Of a DNA stretch of 8,837 nt, positions 1 through 6,122 are shown in pieces. Location of the stretch: assembly GCA_014729445.1 (NCBI GenBank), contig WJJX01000005.1, positions 1 to 8,837 of the forward strand, in the 5' to 3' direction. The notes under the pieces were generated by a model. It saw only the letters and a list, made by a program, of their open reading frames with translations, did no database searches and was not told where the DNA came from. Origin of the DNA: Candidatus Moraniibacteriota bacterium (lineage in GTDB: Bacteria > Patescibacteriota > Minisyncoccia > CAIUEV01 > JAHKAQ01). Within the stretch, counting starts at the first letter, position 1, and each line of letters opens with the position of its first letter. Both the position numbers and the translations under genes were made by a program.

Positions 1-1655
1 CTGGCAATAATCTTTCCGTTAATCGCCGCTTGTAATTTTACCATAAAACTCTGCTTGGGAAGAGAATCTTTGAGTTTCTTTAAAATATTTCTGGCGATTC
101 GCGGTGCGTTTTCTTTGGGAATTATTCTGGAAAATTCTTCTTTTAATTCTTCGGCGACCAAAATATCCAATTTCACCAAATCGTTTTCTCTAAAATTCAA
201 GAATTCGTAATTAATCGAGGCATAACCTTTGGAGGCGCTTTTAATTTCATCATGCAAATTGGTAATAATTTCCTGCAAAGGCAGTTCATAGGTCAAAATA
301 AGTCTGTTTTGGTCTAAATAAGAGGTGCTTTTATAAATAGAACGTTTTTTGGACAAAAGCTCCATAAGCGCCCCCATAAAAGGAGAGGTTGTTATTACTT
401 CCAGCCTTACAAAAGGCTCTAAAATCGACTCGATTTTTGAAGGTTCGGGTAAATCCTGCGGAGAGTTGATCGTTAAAAGATTATCCTGATCCAAATCTTT
501 AGGATCGAATCCTCGGGTGTTTCTTAATTTTATTTTGAATTCAACGCTTGGAACGGTAAAAACCAGATCCATATCAAACTCTCTTTTTAGCCTTTCTTGC
601 ATAATTTCCAAATGAAGCAGGCCCAAAAACCCTCCTCTAAATCCTCTGCCCAAAGCTTTGGAGCTCTCGGGATAAAATTCAAAAGAAGCATCGTTTAGGG
701 AGAGTTTTTCCAGGGCGTCGCGCAATTGATTATATTTTTCTCCATCTCTGGGATAAAAACTGGCAAAAACGATCGGTTTTATTTTTTTATAACCTGCCAA
801 AGGCTGAGTTACAGCTTTTTTAGAGTTTTCCACAATAGTATCCCCAACCCGGCATTCTCCAACATCCTTTAATCCGGTCGCGATATAACCGATTTGTCCC
901 GCCTTTAGTTCAGGCTGTTTAATTAAGGCGGGCCTAAAAACACCCAATTCGAGAATTTCCGCTTCCCTTGCGGCGCCTTTCATAAACACTTCGTCTCTGT
1001 CTTTAAAGGTTCCTTCAACCATTCGAACATAAGCCACTACCCCTTTGTAAGAATCATAAAAAGAATCAAAAATTAAAGCTTGAGCATTTTTGGCCTCATC
1101 TCCCAAAGGCGCTGGAACTTTATTCACAACGGTTTTTAAAACCCCCAAGACTCCTTCCCCGGTTTTGGCTGAAACCTTCAAAATATCCTCCTTTTTTCCG
1201 CCGATAAGTTCTTGAATCGCGTTTTGAGTTTCAAGGACATTTGCGTTTGGCAAATCAATTTTATTGATTACCGGAATTATGGTAAGCTCCTGCTCCATTG
1301 CCAGATATAAATTAGCCAAGGTTTGAGCTTGGATTCCCTGGGTGGCATCGACTAGCAAAATTGCTCCTTCCACCGCGGCCAAACTCCTTGAAACCTCGTA
1401 GTGAAAATCAACATGACCGGGAGTATCGATTAAATTCAACATCCATTTGGTGTTTTTATATTCAAAGTCCATTCGAACGGGCTGAAGCTTAATAGTAATG
1501 CCGCGTTCCTGTTCCAAGTCCATCTGATCCAAGGTTTGTTCTTTAAGCTCTCTTTTGCTCAAGGTTTGCGTGAATTCCATCATTCGATCGCAAAGAGTCG
1601 ATTTCCCGTGATCGATATGGGCGATAATACAAAAATTTCTGATATTTGACTGCAT
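1..1655 (-). CDS. lepA: Elongation factor 4 (LepA), C-terminus cut by window edge
   Basis: This is a translational GTPase that back-translocates or remodels ribosomes during elongation; it acts in the cytoplasm on the 70S ribosome. I translated 551 codons without a stop, against about 600 residues in the family, so roughly the last 50 residues (the conserved basic C-terminal tail) lie beyond position 1. All five G motifs are visible: AHIDHGKST at residues 12-20, RGIT at 51-54, DTPGH at 77-81, NKID at 131-134 and SAK at 162-164. The LepA-specific segments follow: LEKLSLNDASFEF at about 316-328, GGFLGLLHLE at 341-350 and KSASKGYASINYEF at 472-485, then QAAINGKIIA just before the edge. About ten extra residues (about 380-392) precede the SPQDLP segment compared with E. 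coli LepA. The ATG at 1655 gives the family N-terminus (SNIRNFCIIAH). It has no Shine-Dalgarno, only AATT directly upstream. Identification is secure. Confidence 0.97.
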   Translation of the reverse strand, partial: MQSNIRNFCIIAHIDHGKSTLCDRMMEFTQTLSKRELKEQTLDQMDLEQERGITIKLQPVRMDFEYKNTKWMLNLIDTPGHVDFHYEVSRSLAAVEGAILLVDATQGIQAQTLANLYLAMEQELTIIPVINKIDLPNANVLETQNAIQELIGGKKEDILKVSAKTGEGVLGVLKTVVNKVPAPLGDEAKNAQALIFDSFYDSYKGVVAYVRMVEGTFKDRDEVFMKGAAREAEILELGVFRPALIKQPELKAGQIGYIATGLKDVGECRVGDTIVENSKKAVTQPLAGYKKIKPIVFASFYPRDGEKYNQLRDALEKLSLNDASFEFYPESSKALGRGFRGGFLGLLHLEIMQERLKREFDMDLVFTVPSVEFKIKLRNTRGFDPKDLDQDNLLTINSPQDLPEPSKIESILEPFVRLEVITTSPFMGALMELLSKKRSIYKSTSYLDQNRLILTYELPLQEIITNLHDEIKSASKGYASINYEFLNFRENDLVKLDILVAEELKEEFSRIIPKENAPRIARNILKKLKDSLPKQSFMVKLQAAINGKIIA

Positions 1656-1726
1656 AATTGTTTTTTATTATTCAGATCTTTACCTTTTCGTACAGTCTGA
1701 TTCTTTTTATAAAAAATTAATCTCAA

Positions 1727-1734
1727 AGTATACT
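1727..1734 (-). promoter_or_regulatory. Possible -10 element for lepA (weak)
   Basis: The self-complementary octamer AGTATACT gives a TATACT on the minus strand about 70 bp upstream of the lepA start. Only T/A-rich sequence lies at the expected -35 distance, so I see no convincing -35 hexamer. A promoter for lepA must lie in this 201-bp divergent gap if the gene is not read from elsewhere. This is the best single candidate, but in such AT-rich DNA a chance match is quite possible. Confidence 0.25.
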
Positions 1735-1790
1735 AAATTTAACAAAAATATAAAAAATTGGAAGTGACGGGGGTTCGGAGCTTTCTTTTT

Positions 1791-1819
1791 TTGACAAATA
1801 TACAATAATATGTTATACT
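1791..1819 (+). promoter_or_regulatory. Sigma-70-type promoter with extended -10, for the beta-helix gene
   Basis: A perfect TTGACA (1791-1796) is separated by exactly 17 bp from TATACT (1814-1819), and a TG at 1811-1812 adds the extended -10 motif. Transcription should start near 1826, leaving a 5' leader of about 31 nt that is AT-rich and has no evident ribosome binding site. This is the clearest promoter in the window. It points away from lepA into the exported beta-helix protein, which suggests strong, unregulated expression of that gene. Confidence 0.8.
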
Positions 1820-1856
1820 TTCGAATTAAAAAATTAATTTTTCTTAAGTATTCATT

Positions 1857-2831
1857 ATGTTAACAAAACTATTTAAGCGAAAAGGATTCAGCGTGTTAGG
1901 CGCGGTTGTTTTTTTGAGCGCCTTAGTCTTTTCTATAACCTCTTATGTAAGAGCGGGAGATGATCATGTTATCTACGTGAGCCGAAACGTTAACGGAGGC
2001 GAAAGAACCGGAGAAAAAGACAATCCCTTTGAAAGCATCCAGAGGGCTATTGACAAAGCTTACAATGAGGATAAAGACGTAATTATCCTGCCCGGCTATT
2101 ATTTTCAAAGCGATCTAACAATTAAGGAGGGGGTTTCCGTAGACGGAATTGATCCCCAAAAAACATATGTCTCGGCAAGGAACACCGATGACACTGTCTT
2201 TAAAATGGAGCATAAAACCGAATTGTTGAATATAAGCGTAATGGAAGGGGAAAGAGGCGTTTTGATTAAAGAAGATGCAAGAGCGTTAATCTGGAACTGC
2301 AGAGTCACTAAAAACGAAAAAGACGGGATTAAAATTAAAAAGGCCGATGTCAAAGACAAGAAAAAAGTGACCATTTCGGAGTCGGTAATTGATTTTAACG
2401 GTTGGAACGGAATCTATAGTGAAAAAAGAGCGTTTTATTTAAAAAACAATTTAATCTATCACAACGACGGCGACGGAGCCGAAATCGCCAAAAAATCAAA
2501 AGGTTATATCGAAGACACCGATTTCAAAAAAAATGACGGCGTCGGCTTAAAGCTTACAATTGACGAAAGCGAAATCGGAATAGAGGATTGTAACTTTAAA
2601 AATAATGAAAAGAGCGGACTGGAGGTAAGATCCAAAGGAGACTCGGGTTATATCGGCCTTGAAGAGGACAATAAAATTAAGGATAATGAGGATTATGGAA
2701 TAAGTAGAATCAATGAGGATTGTGACTGCGAAGAGAATTATTGGAATGAAAGGCTTTTTATCGACGATGACACCGATTTTGACGACAACGAAGACGGCGA
2801 TATCTCTAGAATTTTTTCCACCGAAGATTAA
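1857..2831 (+). CDS. Exported right-handed parallel beta-helix protein with acidic C-terminus
   Basis: A 324-residue protein probably exported to the cell surface or outside; its ligand or substrate is unknown. Residues 1-33 look like a signal peptide or anchor: a basic start (KLFKRKG), a hydrophobic stretch at about 11-29, and VRA before GDD as a possible cleavage point. Residues 39-82 (YVSRNVNGG, then NPFESIQRAIDKA, then VIILPGYY) match the opening of pectate-lyase-like and DUF1565-type beta-helix proteins. The remainder shows repeated short strands of the form 'I-x-[DN]-x-x-[FI]-x-x-N-x-x-G', as in 'IEDTDFKKNDGVGL' and 'IEDCNFKNNEKSGL', which fits stacked beta-helix coils. The tail has a close cysteine pair (C289, C291) and the loop DDNEDGDI at 309-316, which fits the DxNxDGxI calcium-loop pattern. 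I see no catalytic motif for a specific polysaccharide lyase. The ATG was chosen because it opens the signal peptide and lies about 31 nt after the predicted transcript start. Fold call is good; function is unknown. Confidence 0.85.
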   Translation: MLTKLFKRKGFSVLGAVVFLSALVFSITSYVRAGDDHVIYVSRNVNGGERTGEKDNPFESIQRAIDKAYNEDKDVIILPGYYFQSDLTIKEGVSVDGIDPQKTYVSARNTDDTVFKMEHKTELLNISVMEGERGVLIKEDARALIWNCRVTKNEKDGIKIKKADVKDKKKVTISESVIDFNGWNGIYSEKRAFYLKNNLIYHNDGDGAEIAKKSKGYIEDTDFKKNDGVGLKLTIDESEIGIEDCNFKNNEKSGLEVRSKGDSGYIGLEEDNKIKDNEDYGISRINEDCDCEENYWNERLFIDDDTDFDDNEDGDISRIFSTED

Positions 2832-2832
2832 A

Positions 2833-3171
2833 TTACCAAAGTCTCAATCCGTTTTGAATTTTTCTCTCGGGCTTGGCTAGGACCACCTTTGAATTATTAG
2901 CCCCGGTGTACATTCCAAGAATCAAACATTGTGAAATTACCTTGCCTACTTGTTTGGGCTTTAAATTTATAACACCAAAAACCTGCTTGCCAACAAGGTC
3001 TTCCTTTTTATAGATCTCTGTTATCTGTGAAGTCGATTTTTTTATCCCGATTTTGGGGCCAAAGTCCACCTGCAGAATGTAAGCGGGTTTTTTGGCGTTT
3101 GGTAAATGCTTAGCCGAGACAACGGTTCCGCTATAAATTTTTATTTTTAAAAAATCGGTGTATTCTATCAT
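2833..3171 (-). CDS. csaA: CsaA-type tRNA-binding domain protein
   Basis: A 112-residue single-domain OB-fold protein of the tRNA-binding (EMAPII/MetRS C-terminal) superfamily. Its length and motifs fit the CsaA branch, which forms homodimers, binds tRNA and has been described as an export-related chaperone in Bacillus. Visible family hallmarks are FLKIKIYSGTVVSAKHLPNA (residues 7-26), KKPAYILQVDFG (27-38), IGIKKSTSQITEIY (41-54), LVGKQVFGVINLKPKQVG (59-76) and SQCLILGM (80-87). It is not a MetRS fragment: the domain is complete and stands alone with its own start and stop. Its stop codon lies 1 bp from that of the converging beta-helix gene, and its start faces the YjjX-like gene across 48 bp. 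There is no Shine-Dalgarno before the ATG. The family is secure; the in vivo role (chaperone or tRNA binding) is less so. Confidence 0.88.
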   Translation of the reverse strand: MIEYTDFLKIKIYSGTVVSAKHLPNAKKPAYILQVDFGPKIGIKKSTSQITEIYKKEDLVGKQVFGVINLKPKQVGKVISQCLILGMYTGANNSKVVLAKPERKIQNGLRLW

Positions 3172-3219
3172 TATATAAATAATAAAGTTGATTAAGATTA
3201 AAATTAAATCACATTAATT
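3172..3219. promoter_or_regulatory. 48-bp AT-rich divergent spacer, presumed promoters on both strands
   Basis: This gap separates the divergent starts of the CsaA-type gene and the YjjX-like gene, so at least one promoter should lie in or beside it. It is almost pure A/T, with many TATA-like hexamers on both strands (for example TATAAA near 3174 on the plus strand). I could not single out a -35/-10 pair with a 16-18 bp spacer, and I saw no operator-like inverted repeat. The function is inferred from gene orientation alone. Confidence 0.35.
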
Positions 3220-3762
3220 ATGCAAATAAAAGTCGCAACCAATAATAACATTAAAGTTCTGGCGGTAAAAGAGACAATCAAAGATTATCCAGTATTTAAA
3301 GAGGCGGTTGTCTCTAAAAAAAATATTTCTTCAGGCGTTAGCAATCAGCCCAAATCAATGGAGGAAACAATTCAAGGAGCCGTTAATAGAGCCAGCAAAG
3401 TTTATAAAAACTGTACCTACTCCTTCGGTCTTGAATCCGGTTTAATGAAAGTCCCTCAGACCAAAAGCGGTTATATGAATATCTGTGCTTGTGTCATCTT
3501 TGACGGTAGAAAACATCATCTCGGCCTGGGTTCCGCCTTCGAATATCCGATTGAAGTTACTCGGTTAGTGTTTAATGAAGGATTGGATATTAATCAGGCC
3601 TTTTATAAAACCGGTTTAACGCAAAATCCCGAGATCGGTTCCCACAAAGGAGCGATTGGTATTTTAACCAACGGCAGAGTAAATAGAAAAGATCTTTCCG
3701 TTCAGGCTATTAAAATGGCTTTGATTCATCTTGAATTTAAGGCGTTATATTCGATAAATTAG
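3220..3762 (+). CDS. yjjX: Inosine/xanthosine triphosphatase, YjjX/DUF84 family
   Basis: A 180-residue cytoplasmic house-cleaning phosphatase family that removes non-canonical purine nucleotides (ITP, XTP) before they enter RNA or DNA. The family pattern is clear: the N-terminal VATNNNIK (residues 5-12, as in the related Maf/HAM1 fold), SGVSNQPKSMEETIQGAVNR (38-57), FGLESGL (69-75), the second strand region CACVIFDGR (89-97), a GSAFEYP turn (104-110), and GSHKGAIGILTNGRVNR (140-156) near the end. Length equals that of typical family members, so the gene looks intact. The ATG has AATT directly upstream and no Shine-Dalgarno. It ends 12 bp before the Fic gene on the same strand, so the two are likely co-transcribed. 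Family identification is strong; substrate preference is taken from characterised homologues. Confidence 0.9.
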   Translation: MQIKVATNNNIKVLAVKETIKDYPVFKEAVVSKKNISSGVSNQPKSMEETIQGAVNRASKVYKNCTYSFGLESGLMKVPQTKSGYMNICACVIFDGRKHHLGLGSAFEYPIEVTRLVFNEGLDINQAFYKTGLTQNPEIGSHKGAIGILTNGRVNRKDLSVQAIKMALIHLEFKALYSIN

Positions 3763-3774
3763 GTTTAAAAAGGT

Positions 3775-4878
3775 ATGTTTAATTCAAAAAAACCCTACAA
3801 CCGGCTGCCTTTATTACCGCCCAGAGTCAATTTTGACGATGTTAAATTACTCAAATTGGTTAATCGGGCCAATATGGCGCTTTCCGAACTTAACGGTTCT
3901 TCAAGATTATTACCTGATCAATTTCTATTAATTTCACCGCTTGTGATCAAGGAAGGAGTGGCCAGCAACAAGATTGAAAATATCAACACCACGGTCAAGA
4001 ATGTTTTCAAAGCCGAAGCGCTGTATGATCTTGAAAAAGAGAGCGGTTACGCCGAAAAGGAAACCTTAAATTACAGAAAAGCGATTAAATACGGCGCCAG
4101 GCAAATTAAAAAAAACAAAGCTTTAACCATTGAAGATATCTTAAAAATTCAATCTTTTATCGAACCGAAAAAAGCCGGGATTAGAAACACCCGGGTGAGT
4201 ATTGTGAACAATTTGACCGAGAAAACAATTTATACTCCACCCCAAGGCTATGCTTTAATTCTAAAAAAACTCAAAAATTTTCAAATTTATTTTAACAATC
4301 AGGATTTTAGAAAAGTTGATCCATTAATAAAATTGGCGGTGCTTCACTATCAATTCGAGGCAATTCATCCCTTCCGGGACGGGAACGGCAGGACGGGTCG
4401 CATTCTTGCCGTGCTGTACCTTGTGATGGTTAAACGTTTGGATTTACCGATTCTCTTTTTAAGCGGTTACATTTTAAAACACAGAAGCCAGTACTATAAT
4501 TGTCTTAAAGCCGTAACCAAGAGCAAAAAATGGTTGAAGATGACAGAATTTTTCTTAAAGGCCGTTATTTTTCAAGCCCGCCAAAGCACAAAGGACATTC
4601 TAAGAATAAAAAGATTAATGCAAAAATATAAAAATCTGGATACGACCAAGCGTAATTCTTTTTTTTCGCCCCAACTTTTGGATTATCTTTTTTCCAGCCC
4701 CTTCTACACTCAAAAAACAATGCAGAAAAAGTTAAAAATTCATCGAAACACCGCCTCCAAATATTTTAATTATCTGGAAGAGCTTAAAATCGTTAAAAAA
4801 TTCAAATATAAAAAATATAATGTTTACTATAACCAGGAATTCCTCGAGATCCTAAGTCCAAAGATGAACAATTACTAA
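3775..4878 (+). CDS. Class II Fic protein (AMP-transferase) with C-terminal winged helix
   Basis: A 367-residue Fic enzyme expected to transfer AMP from ATP to hydroxyl side chains of target proteins, or to remove it. The full catalytic motif HPFRDGNGRTGR lies at residues 198-209, with the catalytic His198, the Mg-binding Asp202 and the phosphate-binding Arg206 and Arg209. The N-terminal Fic_N region contains SNKIEN (64-69), which fits the class II inhibitory motif (S/T)xxxE(G/N), with Glu68 as the expected inhibitory glutamate. The flap region is near YTPP (153-156). Residues about 298-355 (QKTMQKKLKIHRNTASKYFNYLEE and following) form a winged helix-turn-helix. This layout is that of the Shewanella SoFic group, which has a similar length. 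No antitoxin gene is adjacent, consistent with built-in inhibition. It follows the YjjX-like gene by 12 bp and converges on dnaJ with 1 bp between stops. AAAAAGG sits only 1 nt before the ATG, too close for a normal ribosome binding site. Targets are unknown. Confidence 0.93.
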   Translation: MFNSKKPYNRLPLLPPRVNFDDVKLLKLVNRANMALSELNGSSRLLPDQFLLISPLVIKEGVASNKIENINTTVKNVFKAEALYDLEKESGYAEKETLNYRKAIKYGARQIKKNKALTIEDILKIQSFIEPKKAGIRNTRVSIVNNLTEKTIYTPPQGYALILKKLKNFQIYFNNQDFRKVDPLIKLAVLHYQFEAIHPFRDGNGRTGRILAVLYLVMVKRLDLPILFLSGYILKHRSQYYNCLKAVTKSKKWLKMTEFFLKAVIFQARQSTKDILRIKRLMQKYKNLDTTKRNSFFSPQLLDYLFSSPFYTQKTMQKKLKIHRNTASKYFNYLEELKIVKKFKYKKYNVYYNQEFLEILSPKMNNY

Positions 4879-4879
4879 A

Positions 4880-5986
4880 TTATAATCCTTCCTCCTGCAG
4901 CTCCTTGATTAAGGATTTCTGTTTGCGGGTTAATTTTTTAGGAGCGGTTATTTGAATTTTGATCATTAAATCCCCGCGGCCATAACCGCGAAGTTTTTTT
5001 ATTCCCTCGCCTCTTAATCTAAAAATTTTGCCGCTTGAAGTTCCGGCTGGAATTTTTATTTTGATCGGATCTTTAAGGGTGGGAATTTTGATTTTGTCTC
5101 CCAATGTGGCGGTTGAAAAAGGTATTTTTACCGTATGCCAAATATTATCGCCCCTTCTTTCAAATTCGGGATGATCTTTAACATGAATTGTTACGTACAA
5201 ATCGCCGGCCGGACCCCCGTTTTCTCCCGGTTCGCCGGCGCTGTCGACACTTAAAGTCTGACCGCTTTTGATACCGCCTGGAACGGTGACCTTGATTTTG
5301 ACCTTGTCTTTAATTAAGCCTTCTCCTTTACACTTGGGGCATTTTTCTTTTGGAATTTTTCCTTTACCTTGACACTCCTTACAGGTGGTTTTTGTAACAA
5401 AGGTTCCAAGAATCGTTCTTCGTTGGCTTTTTATCTCACCCACACCTTTACAAGTTTCGCATTCTTTCAGGTCGGTTTTTGACTTGGCGCCGCTGCCCTG
5501 ACATTGATCGCATTTTATTTTTTTAAATAGTTCAATTTCTTTATTGGCTCCGTTGGCCATTTCTTCGAAGGTTATTTCCAAATCAACGCCAATATCGCGC
5601 CCTCTTCTTTTATTCGAAGAACCTCGGGTTCCGGTAAAAGCAGAGAAAACATCCTCAAAAACATCTCCAAAGTTGGATCCTCCGAAATTAAATTCGAAAC
5701 CGTCCTGACCGCCGCCGAAATCGAATCCGGGAAAACCCTGGCCGAATCCGGAACTTCTAAAACCGCCTTGATCTTGGTTAAAGCTGTCGCCGAACTGATC
5801 ATATTGCGCTCTTTTTTCTTTATTGGATAAAATTTGATAAGCCTGGTTAATTTCTTTAAATTTTTCGGCATCGCCCTCTTTTTTATCCGGATGATACTTA
5901 TGAGCCAGTCTTCGATAGGCCTTTTTTATTTCTTCATCACTGGCGTTTTTTTCAATTCCTAAAATTTTGTAATAGTCCTTTGCCAT
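4880..5986 (-). CDS. dnaJ: Chaperone protein DnaJ (Hsp40), type I
   Basis: A co-chaperone that delivers unfolded clients to DnaK and stimulates its ATPase. At 368 residues it has every element of a full type I J protein: the J domain at 1-66 with the essential HPD at 32-34, a Gly/Phe-rich linker at about 73-118, then a zinc domain with four CxxCxGxG repeats starting at C159, C176, C202 and C216. Two client-binding beta-sandwich domains (about 224-350) contain VPGGIKSGQTL and IPAGTSSGKIFRLRGEGI, and a short C-terminal dimerisation helix follows. Nothing is missing. It is the last gene of the grpE-dnaK-dnaJ operon, 133 bp after dnaK, across two hairpins that may lower its expression relative to dnaK. 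The ATG has AATT directly upstream and no Shine-Dalgarno. Its stop lies 1 bp from the stop of the opposing Fic gene, so the 3' ends of the two transcripts probably overlap. Confidence 0.97.
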   Translation of the reverse strand: MAKDYYKILGIEKNASDEEIKKAYRRLAHKYHPDKKEGDAEKFKEINQAYQILSNKEKRAQYDQFGDSFNQDQGGFRSSGFGQGFPGFDFGGGQDGFEFNFGGSNFGDVFEDVFSAFTGTRGSSNKRRGRDIGVDLEITFEEMANGANKEIELFKKIKCDQCQGSGAKSKTDLKECETCKGVGEIKSQRRTILGTFVTKTTCKECQGKGKIPKEKCPKCKGEGLIKDKVKIKVTVPGGIKSGQTLSVDSAGEPGENGGPAGDLYVTIHVKDHPEFERRGDNIWHTVKIPFSTATLGDKIKIPTLKDPIKIKIPAGTSSGKIFRLRGEGIKKLRGYGRGDLMIKIQITAPKKLTRKQKSLIKELQEEGL

Positions 5987-6027
5987 AATTATTTAATAAA
6001 TGAATATTCTTCTGCTTAAAATTTAGC

Positions 6028-6058
6028 TTAGGAACCCGCGCGCCGCGCGGGTTCCTAA
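6028..6058 (-). terminator. Strong GC-rich hairpin in the dnaK-dnaJ gap
   Basis: TTAGGAACCCGCGCG (6028-6042) and CGCGCGGGTTCCTAA (6044-6058) are exact reverse complements around a single central base. In RNA this gives a stem of about 13 bp closed by a 5-nt loop. The stem is far more GC-rich than the flanking DNA, so it is unlikely to be accidental. Neither strand is followed by a clean run of U (the minus strand continues GCTAAATTTTAAGC), so it is not a textbook intrinsic terminator. It could be a partial terminator, an mRNA-stabilising or processing hairpin that sets the DnaK:DnaJ ratio, or a copy of a dispersed palindromic repeat. The hairpin is seen directly; its role is inference. Confidence 0.5.
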
Positions 6059-6094
6059 AGTTTAAAATCTTTATATTCGGCCGGTCTCAAATAC

Positions 6095-6122
6095 TAAGCC
6101 GGATTCTCTTAAAGCCGGCTTA
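6095..6122 (-). other. Hairpin enclosing the dnaK stop codon
   Basis: TAAGCCGG (6095-6102) and CCGGCTTA (6115-6122) are exact reverse complements separated by 12 nt. On the dnaK mRNA the TAA stop codon forms the base of the 5' arm. No U-run follows on the minus strand. TTTTTT follows on the plus strand, but no plus-strand gene ends here. It may act together with the stronger hairpin 37 bp further on to protect the dnaK transcript 3' end or weaken read-through into dnaJ. The 8-bp stem with a large loop is modest, so a chance origin is possible. Confidence 0.35.

Noticed and set aside
1741..1790. G-rich patch in the lepA/beta-helix gap as a terminator or riboswitch
   Set aside because: It contains a short G run and a T tract but no complementary arms, and neither flanking gene ends there.
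2105..2374. Minus-strand open frame of 89 codons within the beta-helix gene
   Set aside because: It is antisense to a gene with a strong promoter and clear protein features, and no family is recognisable in it.
2833..3171. Remnant C-terminus of methionyl- or phenylalanyl-tRNA synthetase
   Set aside because: The domain is full length for CsaA, has its own start and stop, and has no synthetase sequence upstream, so it is not a truncated synthetase.
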